From Pelobates cultripes (taxonomy: Eukaryota > Chordata > Amphibia > Anura > Pelobatidae), in the NCBI GenBank assembly GCA_933207985.1, contig OW240912.1, forward strand, positions 82,330,022 to 82,394,021: DNA of 64,000 nucleotides. The letters are read 5' to 3'. Each line of letters opens with the position of its first letter. The first letter of the stretch is position 1. The notes below the pieces were generated by a model. That model did no database searches and was not told the DNA's origin. It saw nothing but the letters and a program-made list of their open reading frames with translations. Below are positions 47,923 to 56,668 of this stretch, piece after piece. Both the position numbers and the translations under genes were made by a program.

Positions 47923-48605
47923 AAAAAATTAAACCCTTTCTTAAGGATACTTTTAGGATTACCCTCTGCTGATGTTGAGGGGCTTTCTTGGTTTGAATCA
48001 GGCTCTGATGCACTGGAGTCGTACTCTGATGTGGAGAATCTATCAAAGTCTACTCTCTTGCTTTTAAATTTGCGGTAGATATTACCAGTTTGAAAATCTT
48101 TTGTATCTCTCATGAATTTGGAGTGTTTCCTAAGTTTAATTGATGTTTGAAACTTATCTAGGTTGGTTTTGAGTTTTATCTCAAATTGTTCGAAGTTGGG
48201 TTCGTTTTTATACGTCTGGACTTTTTCAATCTCCTCGTCCACCTCTTTATTAACTCTCTCTAGTCTCTTAGTTTCGTACCTACATAAAATATCCATGAAT
48301 TTTTTTGAGCATGTTCCTGCTGCCTCTTCCCATTCTTTAATAAACTCGGATTCTTCAATATGTGGGGCAGGGATATTTTGAACCCTCAAACCTCTTGGAA
48401 TAAGTTCCTTGCTTAGATATTTTTCTAAGGAAGCTATCTCCCAACCTGCTTTAATTTGCTGTTTAAATAAGAATGTTAAGTGGTTGAATGCTGAGTTTAT
48501 ATTTGTATGAGTGATATTCTCTTGCAGGTGCCCCTCAGAGAAGACTGAGTCTATGTCAGAGTACCAGGCATCCCTTGACGTTTTATCTGATAGAAAACCG
48601 GCCAT
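47835..48605 (-). CDS. PLE-A ORF1 protein, copy A2
   Basis: A 256-residue basic protein of unknown biochemical role, probably an RNA-binding or assembly partner of the reverse transcriptase (inference from position). Visible blocks: WEIASL (55-60), PRGLR (70-74), FMDI (103-106), a charged, heptad-like coiled-coil region (about 105-160), KFMRDTKDF (163-171), then an acidic Ser-rich stretch (190-215) and a basic tail ending KRRKAY. The first four blocks align with ORF1 of family B at identical spacing (15, 33 and 60 residues). The chosen ATG at 48605 is the first in frame after leader stops. Codons 226-228 form the frameshift site. No CCHC knuckle or RRM is seen. Confidence 0.88.
   Translation of the reverse strand: MAGFLSDKTSRDAWYSDIDSVFSEGHLQENITHTNINSAFNHLTFLFKQQIKAGWEIASLEKYLSKELIPRGLRVQNIPAPHIEESEFIKEWEEAAGTCSKKFMDILCRYETKRLERVNKEVDEEIEKVQTYKNEPNFEQFEIKLKTNLDKFQTSIKLRKHSKFMRDTKDFQTGNIYRKFKSKRVDFDRFSTSEYDSSASEPDSNQESPSTSAEGNPKSILKKGFNFLERTNTEEKSQRNTRSKTSTRGYKRRKAY
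47922..47928 (-). promoter_or_regulatory. -1 ribosomal frameshift heptamer, PLE-A
   Basis: On the minus strand ORF1 codons 226-228 read AAT TTT TTA, giving T TTT TTA in X XXY YYZ register. After a -1 slip the next codon starts at 47922 and the frame stays open for 37 codons to the conserved RT N-terminus at 47811. The RT frame has a TAA at 47931-47929 immediately before the heptamer, so it opens exactly here. There is no AUG in the RT frame before the conserved region (its first Met is about residue 66). The same heptamer is in A1 (42338-42344). I see no convincing stimulatory stem downstream; the sequence is purine-rich. Confidence 0.75.
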
Positions 48606-50017
48606 AACCAGGCAACACTTAAAAGGTGATATGGTACTGAAACCAATTTAACAAAAAAAGTAGTAGAAATTGACTAGGCCAAAGGTAGTGGTTATTCCAG
48701 ACTTGAATATACCACCCTCCTAGTGGTCAGTCACACCTTTAAATGACACTCCAGTGGTGTCAAGGGGCATAACCCCAAAATGGAAGTACTAGAAAATGAC
48801 TTTCCTGTTACTGGTCACTAAAACCAGAACCAGGACTGTCAGCTGGACAAAATATTAGTAGATAATAGATAATTAAATCAAAATTGCCATCAATATGTCG
48901 GAATATAGAGAGGGTTCATACGTAGATTCAAGTGATTAAAATAGCCTAAATGGCTCTTCTCCTGTCTAAAGGACTCTTAGACGTAAAGAATCTATTTGAG
49001 ACTCAGGACTTTAATATAATCAACCATAGTATGTCCATGTCAACAGTAAAAGCGGTTGTGGAATGAGCCTTTAAATTAACTCCTGTAATCTAGATGGAAA
49101 AGACAATCAGTCAAGGAGGAACTTTGAATATTGGCTGTATATAAAGTAACACTTGTAGCAAAGCCCGCTGTATCAGAAAAGCTACAATAAGAGTGTAGTT
49201 AAGCAATCAGCAATTTAGGATAACAGCATTTAGCTGGATACCAAGTAACATATAATAAAAGGAAAAAAGTCTACATGAAAATTCGTAGATTAATCACAAA
49301 ATATGTCATAAATGATAAATCTTAAGTTAGTGGTTTCCTAAATCGCTATGGGGTACAAAGAGTATCTGTTGCCCCCTCAAATACATACAGAGCCAGTCCA
49401 GATTCCTCAATCAAATAGATAATTCCAATCTAGATAGCATATCAGGAGTGACAGGAGGAAAAGGTGAAAAATTAGGAAATAATAGTGCTAATGTGTAGAA
49501 CCATGCTTAGAGTGCTGGTTACCTACACATCGTGAAATAGTGCCCTAGAAGTGAAAATAAAAAGTGAGTGAAAGTGAAGGAGAAAAACCTCCTTCAACCC
49601 GACGCGCGTTTCGGTGCTGTGATGCACCTTCGTCAGGGGCTGAATTCGTTATGGACCCTAGACCTTGTTTAAATACCCCTGGTATTGTAACTGTTGAGAG
49701 GATTCCACCAATCAGGGTTCCTGTGTGGACCGTCAGTTGGCGCCAAAATGACGTCAGAATATGCTAATTCGCTGTTTAAATAAAGAAAAAAAAAAAAAAA
49801 AAGAAAGAAAACTCCAAACAGGGTTAAGTCCACCTCTACATTGTGTGGTTTATATTTAACCCTGTATGTACTCATTGGATGGAGTGACTTGCTTCATAGA
49901 ATAGGGAAAGGACGAAGGTGAATATATCTGTGTAAATTTTATAATCAGAGACGAATGATTCGTCAAGAAATTTATATCATGTAAAGTCAGTGTATTGCTA
50001 TCACAAGGCATTGTTTG
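48606..50017 (-). repeat. PLE-A pseudo-LTR/leader upstream of A2
   Basis: Matches 43022-44478 closely to the word 'aaggcattgtttg', where similarity stops at 50017. The most visible difference is a shorter A-tract (49786-49803). Beyond 50017 the sequence turns into the head-to-head junction with A3. Confidence 0.85.
49593..49644 (-). ncRNA. Hammerhead ribozyme, type I (PLE-A, copy A2)
   Basis: Same 52-nt sequence as the A3 copy at 53808-53859. With the A1 copy it defines a monomer length of 5,584 bases between predicted cleavage sites, which would be the size of the released RNA. Confidence 0.85.
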
Positions 50018-50078
50018 TGATCATTGTTAATGATCTGGCTACTTTAATATATTAATACAAAGTAGCCAGATCATTAAT
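50018..50078. repeat. Head-to-head junction with 19-bp inverted repeat
   Basis: TTAATGATCTGGCTACTTT (50027-50045) is the exact reverse complement of 50059-50077, with a 13-base AT spacer. The right arm is the start of copy A3; the left arm is an inverted duplicate of the same bases placed between A2 and A3. The nine bases at 50018-50026 belong to neither copy in a way I can recognise. Confidence 0.85.
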
Positions 50079-52430
50079 TTGTCGTCTCATCAACTCACTC
50101 CCCTTGAGTCCCAGGTGCTTGGAAGAGGGCTGGCCTTTGTCCCTACACCCAAGTTCGATAAGTTTGTGTGGACAAAGGACATCCATCTTTTCGCACGCAA
50201 GTTGGCGTTACATAAGTTTCATGAGATTCAAAAATCTAAAAAGGCATTAAGACTGGGGTTGGAGGTTAAGGATATGGATCTTCTTGACAATTTAGTTGAT
50301 CTCCTCAACAGCAATGACCTCCCTACGAAGAAGCAAGCACCCTTCACGAATCTGAAACTTAGAAGTAAATTCACACCATATATTTCGGAGTTTAAATACA
50401 TCGACCTCTTTGTTGAACTGACATGCAAAGAGATTGAGGGTATGAGTGATGATTTTTATTCCTCTGACCATTTTGATAATTTGAGTCAAGCTGAAAGAAA
50501 AGCTCTCAATACACTAAGACAGAATGACTCAATTATCATAAAGGCTTCAGACAAAGGGGGCAACATAGTCGTTATGAATAAAACCGCTTATATTGAAATG
50601 GTCAGCAGAATCCTAGACGACAAAGACACATATATGATTCTGAGCTCAGACCCCACAGCTAAATATCTAAATGAATTAAAAGGAATACTAGAGGAAGCAC
50701 TTCAGTCCAATCTCATTTCTAAGGATGAATTTAAATTTATGTTCAATAAAAAACCAGTGATAGCTACTTTTTATGCTTTACCAAAAATTCATAAACAGCA
50801 CAAAACATTGTCAGGGAGACCTATCGTTTCAGGCAATAATAATCTGACGCAGAATTGTAGTGTGTATATTGAACACATCCTTCGTGATCTAGTTAAGTCT
50901 CTTCCTTCTCATTTGAGAGACACTAAGCAGACCCTCAGCATCCTCAAAGATATGAAAATTCCGGCCAAAGCAAGCCTTTGTAGCCTAGATGTTGAGGGTC
51001 TGTATAGTTCTATTCCCCATGATGTTGGTATCAGACACGTTAGAACGTTTCTGTATATGAGAGACCCTACCCGCAATGAACACAATGAGTTTGTCCTCAG
51101 ACTGTTGAGGTTTATATTGACTCATAATTACTTCCTCTTTAAAGGCAACTACTATCACCAGGTGAAGGGCACAGCGATGGGTACGACTTGTGCACCATCC
51201 TATGCCAACCTTCACCTGGGGTGGTGGGAAAGTAACATTGTCTTCAACCCTAGTCTCGATAAATTTAGCGTACACATAAACCTATGGAAACGCTATATCG
51301 ATGACATTTTGATAGTGTGGACAGGTCCGATTGATCTATTCCATGAATTCGTGGAAGTACTCAATGTGAATGAGATTAACCTTAAATTCACTTTCGATAT
51401 AGGTGATAAAAGACTGAATTTTTTGGACCTAACTCTCGAAATTTCTCATAACAACGATTTCACCACCACGCTTTTCAAAAAACCAACTGCAACCAATAAC
51501 TTTCTGAACTGGGAGAGTCATCACCCCCCTGCTTTAAAAAGTGGGATACCGACAGGCCAATATCTCAGACTAAGGAGGAATTGTTCCTCCCAAGAAGATT
51601 TTAAAATAAAAGCACAGACCCTGAGATCCCTTTTTAAAGCCAAGGGATATCCAAACAAGTGTCTAAAAAGAGCTTATCACAGGGCACTAGCTACTGAAAG
51701 GACCAACCTTCTGTCCGAAAAGTCCCCCCCCCCCCAAAACAAAAATCAGGAAATAATAAGATGTATTGGAACCTTTGATTCGGGTTGGGACGGTATGAAA
51801 AAAACACTAGAGAGATTCTGGCCACTACTGTACCAAGATACACATCTTAAAGATGTGCTGACACCCCACGTATCGATTACAGCAAGGAGAGGTCAGAACT
51901 TAAAAGATATTTTGGTTCCAAGCCATTTATCTCTCCCAAAACCTACTAACACCTGGCTTAAATCGCCTGCTGCCGGCACCTTTCAGTGCGGCAAGTGTAA
52001 GGCCTGTAAATTTATCCGGAAACAATCGAAATCATTCTCTAACTCGGATAATACTGAGATACACACAACTAAAACCTTCTTTAACTGCAAAACCGAGGGC
52101 CTAATATACCTCATTACTTGCAGTTGCAATTTGAAATACGTGGGGAAGACTTTCAGACAGTTTAAAACCCGCATCCTTGAACACATAAACTCTGTGAATC
52201 CATCTAGACAGATAGATACATCTATATCAAGACATTTGAAAATTAAACATGCCGGCTCTGCACAGGGCTTACGCTTTAATGGAGTAGAAAAATTAAAGTT
52301 GGGACCAAGGAAGGGAGATCTGGACAAAAGACTCTTACAGCGAGAGAGCTTCTGGATATTTAAATTAAAAACTTTATCCCCCTTGGGCCTTAACGAAGGA
52401 TTCTCATACACTCCCTTTATCCCTGATTAA
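50079..52430 (+). CDS. PLE-A reverse transcriptase with GIY-YIG endonuclease, copy A3 (intact RT)
   Basis: An uninterrupted 783-residue Penelope-like protein. Order: N-terminal block with SDKGG (158-161 region), fingers LPKIHK (234-239) and GRPIVSG (246-252), palm motif A SLDVEGLYSSI (302-312, Asp304), KGTAMGTTCAPSYANL (364-379), YIDD (406-409), a CxxCxxC cluster (Cys637, 640, 643), then the GIY-YIG nuclease: Tyr677, KYVG (686-689), Arg698, EH (701-702) and a late Glu756. RT copies element RNA; the nuclease nicks target DNA. The frame begins at TTG, not ATG: this copy is 5'-truncated and lacks ORF1 and the slippery site, so it could not be translated by the normal route even though the domain is whole. 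Confidence 0.95.
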   Translation: MSSHQLTPLESQVLGRGLAFVPTPKFDKFVWTKDIHLFARKLALHKFHEIQKSKKALRLGLEVKDMDLLDNLVDLLNSNDLPTKKQAPFTNLKLRSKFTPYISEFKYIDLFVELTCKEIEGMSDDFYSSDHFDNLSQAERKALNTLRQNDSIIIKASDKGGNIVVMNKTAYIEMVSRILDDKDTYMILSSDPTAKYLNELKGILEEALQSNLISKDEFKFMFNKKPVIATFYALPKIHKQHKTLSGRPIVSGNNNLTQNCSVYIEHILRDLVKSLPSHLRDTKQTLSILKDMKIPAKASLCSLDVEGLYSSIPHDVGIRHVRTFLYMRDPTRNEHNEFVLRLLRFILTHNYFLFKGNYYHQVKGTAMGTTCAPSYANLHLGWWESNIVFNPSLDKFSVHINLWKRYIDDILIVWTGPIDLFHEFVEVLNVNEINLKFTFDIGDKRLNFLDLTLEISHNNDFTTTLFKKPTATNNFLNWESHHPPALKSGIPTGQYLRLRRNCSSQEDFKIKAQTLRSLFKAKGYPNKCLKRAYHRALATERTNLLSEKSPPPQNKNQEIIRCIGTFDSGWDGMKKTLERFWPLLYQDTHLKDVLTPHVSITARRGQNLKDILVPSHLSLPKPTNTWLKSPAAGTFQCGKCKACKFIRKQSKSFSNSDNTEIHTTKTFFNCKTEGLIYLITCSCNLKYVGKTFRQFKTRILEHINSVNPSRQIDTSISRHLKIKHAGSAQGLRFNGVEKLKLGPRKGDLDKRLLQRESFWIFKLKTLSPLGLNEGFSYTPFIPD

Positions 52431-53575
52431 ATACCGGTTCTTCCCTAGCAACACTTCATTAATTTACTATTTAATAATTGGAAATTAATCCATCAAAAGA
52501 GTAAATACTACTTAGATACATTCAATATGGAAATTTACCCCTGGTATGTCTGTGACTGACCCCTAGTGGCTCAAAGAAGGTATACAGCCCTCATTATTAT
52601 AGCCTGTCTAGTGGGTATCTTCTGGATACACTTTAATTATACTATATAACTCACTCATTTGAGTAAATTATGTCCAGTAAGATTTACACATGACCGATCA
52701 CTCTGATCCCATGATGACACATGATCCATTAAAAGTTATATAAATTACTTAAAATTTAATATATCGTATGCTACTTTTCCCCCCATCTCCTATTTATAAT
52801 ACTATACACGCTATTTGGATATATGGACTAGCACAACGTACCAGCCATCTAAATTGACAAATTGAATTGATACTGCCAATGGGAATGGCTGGACAAATTT
52901 CGATTACCGAAATACTAATCTCCATTTAGCAAGAATAAGAACTGATGAATTTATCTGTATTATAAAAAGCCTCAATATTTGATTATGTATATCAGAGGCA
53001 TTTATTACCTAGTATTTATGTAGACACACTGGTACATGAGTATCTGGCAATTTATTTACGATCATCAAGCCATTGATAATACCCGCACATGGGAATTTTG
53101 GGTATAAGCTCAGCTATTACTATTTTCACATGACTGCTAAGAACAGTATAGCGGGGGTTAATTCCGCCCGTAAATCGAGAATGAGGCTTGATAATGAAAT
53201 GATCATTACCCTAATAGGAAGTACAGTTAACCTGACCGCCCATATTTATATAATCCTTATGATATCCTGGGATAGGTATTAGGTCCCCATGGCTGAGCGA
53301 GGGTTAAAATCCCTTATTTTAACTTTTTTGAGGTTTTTCGCTCAAAGCCTCTCTACCCATTCTCATGATCCCACAGGCGTCCAGATAACCCATGATGAAC
53401 CGTCTACTTCTCAAACAATGCCTTGTGATAGCAATACACTGACTTTACATGATATAAATTTCTTGATGAATCATTCGTCTCTGACTATAAAATTTACACA
53501 GATATATTCACCTTCGTCCTTTCCCTATTCTATGAAGCAAGTCACTCCATCCAATGAGTACATACAGGGTTAAAT
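52431..53575 (+). other. PLE-A 3' untranslated region, copy A3
   Basis: Collinear with the A2 3' region (45459-44479 on the minus strand) and then with the outer part of the pseudo-LTR. A 94-codon frame at 53289-53573 is not preserved in the other copies because of indels and is not supported. Confidence 0.75.
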
Positions 53576-53631
53576 ATAAACCACACAATGTAGAGGTGGA
53601 CTTAACCCTGTTTGGAGTTTTCTTTCTTCTT

Positions 53632-53679
<48 letters not shown>

Positions 53680-53695
53680 GCGAATTAGCATATTC

Positions 53696-53784
53696 TGACG
53701 TCATTTTGGCGCCAACTGACGGTCCACACAGGAACCCTGATTGGTGGAATCCTCTCAACAGTTACAATACCAGGGGTATTTAAA
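53696..53784 (+). promoter_or_regulatory. Promoter-like cluster in PLE-A pseudo-LTR
   Basis: In order: a perfect CRE palindrome TGACGTCA (53696-53703), the palindrome TTGGCGCCAA (53706-53715, E2F/NF1-like), an inverted CCAAT box ATTGG (53740-53744), and a TATA-like TATTTAAA (53777-53784). The hammerhead starts 24 bases after the TATA-like box, so transcription would begin at or just inside the ribozyme. The same elements are present in the A1 and A2 leaders. Promoter use is inferred. Confidence 0.65.
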
Positions 53785-53807
53785 CAAGGTCTAGGGTCCA
53801 TAACGAA

Positions 53808-53859
53808 TTCAGCCCCTGACGAAGGTGCATCACAGCACCGAAACGCGCGTCGGGTTGAA
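53808..53859 (+). ncRNA. Hammerhead ribozyme, type I (PLE-A, copy A3)
   Basis: Stem I pairs TTCAGCCC (53808-53815) with GGGTTGAA (53852-53859), 8 bp with one G-U. Core CTGACGA (53816-53822) is consensus CUGANGA. One extra A (53823) precedes stem II GGTGC/GCACC with loop ATCACA. GAAA follows (53840-53843). Stem III is a minimal AC/GT with loop GCGC, and the cleavage site is after C53851 (motif GTC). Short stem III is typical of hammerheads in Penelope-like elements. It would cut tandem transcripts into monomers or trim the 5' end. The extra A is the only departure from the textbook core. Confidence 0.87.
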
Positions 53860-54670
53860 GGAGGTTTTTCTCCTTCACTTTCACTCACTTTTTATTTTCA
53901 CTTCTAGGGCACTATTTCACGATGTGTAGGTAACCAGCATTCTAAGCATGGTTCTACACATTAGCACTATTATTTCCTAATTTTTCACCTTTTCCTCCTG
54001 TCACTCCTGATATGCTATCTAGATTGGAATTATCTATTTGATTGAGGAATCTGGACTGGCTCTGTATGTATTTGAGGGGGCAACAGATACTCTTTGTACC
54101 CCATAGCGATTTAGGAAACCACTAACTTAAGATTTATCATTTATGACATATTTTGTGATTAATCTACGAATTTTCATGTAGACTTTTTTCCTTTTATTAT
54201 ATGTTACTTGGTATCCAGCTAAATGCTGTTATCCTAAATTGCTGATTGCTTAACTACACTCTTATTGTAGCTTTTCTGATACAGCGGGCTTTGCTACAAG
54301 TGTTACTTTATATACAGCCAATATTCAAAGTTCCTCCTTGACTGATTGTCTTTTCCATCTAGATTACAGGAGTTAATTTAAAGGCTCATTCCACAACCGC
54401 TTTTACTGTTGACATGGACATACTATGGTTGATTATATTAAAGTCCTGAGTCTCAAATAGATTCTTTACGTCTAAGAGTCCTTTAGACAGGAGAAGAGCC
54501 ATTTAGGCTATTTTAATCACTTGAATCTACGTATGAACCCTCTCTATATTCCGACATATTGATGGCAATTTTGATTTAATTATCTATTATCTACTAATAT
54601 TTTGTCCAGCTGACAGTCCTGGTTCTGGTTTTAGTGACCAGTAACAGGAAAGTCATTTTCTAGTGTTCCC

Positions 54671-55108
54671 CTATATAAACTTTAACATTGACAAATTAAC
54701 TTTATTGAAAAAAGATAACGGGATAGCCGGGGGTATGGTCCTAAAATAATAAAAAATTTTGGGAAAGATTGTCATCTTAATAGACGCAACCCTCCCCAAC
54801 CATGAGAGCCCCATCCCTCCCCATCTCTCCATCTCTCTTTGTAGGTCTGGCCCTGCCTTCCTCAAGTTATGAATATGCATATTTTATATACATAAATTAA
54901 TGCCTAGGTATTCCAAATATTCGTTTCTCCAATCAAATAAATACAATCTCTTAAGGACCTCTAAATGATTTATGTGAAATGAAAGGGCCTGAGTCTTGGA
55001 CTTGTTTAATTTATAATATGACACTTTTCCGAACTGATGTAAGATATCCTTGAGATATGTTAAAGATTCTTTCAGGTTTTTAATTGCCAAGATAATATCG
55101 TCAGTGAA
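54671..55108 (-). pseudogene. L1-type LINE reverse-transcriptase fragment
   Basis: One minus-strand frame with a stop at 54881-54883. Upstream half: KDILHQFGKVSYYKLNKSKT and YLEYLGINLCI; downstream half: LSWLGRVASIKMTIFPKIFY and FRTIPPAIP. These are the thumb-side blocks that follow the FADD motif in L1-clade reverse transcriptases ('F...SG.kiN..Ks', 'yLGi', 'lSw.gRi..iKm...Pk.ly.f...P'). The fragment is cut on the 3' side by PLE copy A3 and on the 5' side by a hAT-like repeat at 55109. Confidence 0.82.
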
Positions 55109-55440
55109 TAGTGATGTCGCGAACCCGAAATTTTCAGTTCGCGAACGTCGAACGCGAACTTCCGCAAATGTTCGCGAACCGGCGAACCGCCCGAACCGCC
55201 CGAACCGCCATTGACTTCAATGGGCATGCGAATTTTAAAACACACAGGGACTCTTTCTGGCCACAATAGGGATGGAAAAGTTGTTTCAAGGGGACTAACA
55301 CCTGGACTGTGGCATGCCAGAGGGGGATCCATGGCAAAACTCCCATGGAAAATTACACAGTTGATACAGAGTCTGGCTTTAATCCATAAAGGGCAGAAAT
55401 CACCTAACATTCCTAAATCACAATGAATATGGATTGACAC
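55109..55440 (+). mobile_element. hAT-like repeat beginning TAGTGATGTCGCGAAC
   Basis: The left end TAGTGATGTCGCGAAC is close to the TIR of the hAT MITE at 21327. It is followed by nested 'ttcgcgaac' words and the body 'actaacacctggactgtggc' and 'ggatccatggcaaaactccc'. It interrupts the L1 fragment. No matching right end was found before the tandem repeat that follows. Confidence 0.6.
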
Positions 55441-55701
55441 CTGACATATGACATATTGACACCTTGACATATGGATTGACACCTGTCCTCAGAGCCCCTG
55501 ATGCACACGGACACAGAGCAGAATAGAGACTGGTCCCCCTACATAGGGTCACTTGGCAGATATGGATTGACACCTGTCCTAAGGATCCCTGATACACACT
55601 GACACAGAGCAGAATAGGGACTGTTCCCTCTACATCGGGTCACTTGGCAGATATGGATTGACACCTGTCCTAAGGTTCCTTGATACACACTGACACAGTA
55701 T
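55430..55701 (+). repeat. Tandem repeat, ~110-bp unit
   Basis: About two and a half copies of a unit with 'atatggattgacacctgtcc' and 'cactgacacagagcagaata' plus 'gggtcacttggcag'. PLE copy B1 ends within the third unit at about 55702. Confidence 0.8.
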
Positions 55702-56668
55702 AAAATCAATAGAAGCACCTTATCATCTAGTTATTCATAATAGTCTCACTTACGTACTCAATAATAATTGTAAAACACAATTTATTAATAAACAAATAAA
55801 AATACCATCTGTTAAAAATAGTTATTTTAAGAAAAAAAACCATGCACAAAAGGAAAGAAAGTCCAGACCTTATTTGATAATCTCGGCGTCCCGAGTCAAC
55901 CAAAAAGCATGCTGAAAAATATCATTTTAAAAGTCCTCTTTGATGTATAAGTGCTGGCTTGTATCGATGGGAGTCAGACCCCTCCAAACGCGTTTCTCCG
56001 CTTCGGCGGCTTTCTCAATGGATGCGGTCTGCTTCGTTGTATCCGTTTATATAGCAGTAGCCGGCTTGCTGTTTCCCGGCAAAAAAATAGATGCTTACAG
56101 AAATGTGCTAACAATGTAAGCCTAATTAGCTACATAAGAGCACAAATGAAAAACATTACAACATAGTATATTGTAATTCTTGTTACTATAGTAACACCCG
56201 CCTAAGCAGGTTCAAATATAACTGCTGTTTTCATTTGGCACAACTAAGTACAAGAGAATAGTATATTATAATTCTTTTAATAGCAACCCTCGCCTAAGCA
56301 AGTTCAAATATAACTGCCGTTTGCATTTAGCACGACTAAGCACAAGAGGATAGTAAAATTAATTAAAAAAATTTAAAAAAAAATTTAAAAAAATTTTTAC
56401 TTAAGCAAAATTTATTATATAAAATAGGATAAATTGTATCTATTAATTCTCATATAGATAATTACTATATTGAAACTAGGATCAATATTTTGACCTTGAA
56501 AATTTGTTCTTGAGGCAGTCTTGATGTTTTAAACCTTAATACTTGTACTGCCTCTATAGATTATATATCGTAAAAATTATATTTACTCTATAAAGAGCTA
56601 AGACTATTATTCTTAAAGGACCCAAAAAAAAAAAAAAAAAGGGGGGGAGGAGTGAGAGAAGAGGCAAT
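55702..56668 (-). repeat. PLE-B pseudo-LTR/3' region, copy B1
   Basis: Reverse complement of about 59001-59966 after B2. It carries the hammerhead and, at 56618-56650, the poly-A/G tract that follows the stop codon. The left edge is in 'aaaatcaatag' at about 55702, where it meets the tandem repeat. Confidence 0.85.
55975..56031 (-). ncRNA. Hammerhead-like ribozyme (PLE-B, copy B1)
   Basis: Same 57-nt sequence as 59639-59695; the structure is described there. Confidence 0.65.

Larger units (their letters stand above)
53576..54663 (+). repeat. PLE-A pseudo-LTR downstream of A3
   Basis: Same sequence as the leaders of A1 and A2, read on the plus strand. It contains a T-tract (53634-53675), promoter-like elements, and a hammerhead. 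Similarity stops at about 54663 in 'cattttctagt', where L1 sequence begins; this is the 3' boundary of the A3 insertion. It therefore lacks the last ~190 bases that precede ORF1 in A1 and A2. Confidence 0.85.

Noticed and set aside
50079..52430. Calling A3 an autonomous functional element
   Set aside because: The RT is intact but the copy lacks ORF1, leader and slippery site, and its frame has no AUG at its start.
54671..54880. Treating the L1 RT fragment as part of the PLE
   Set aside because: Its motifs are L1-type (LSWLGRVASIKM), and the PLE-A similarity ends at about 54663.
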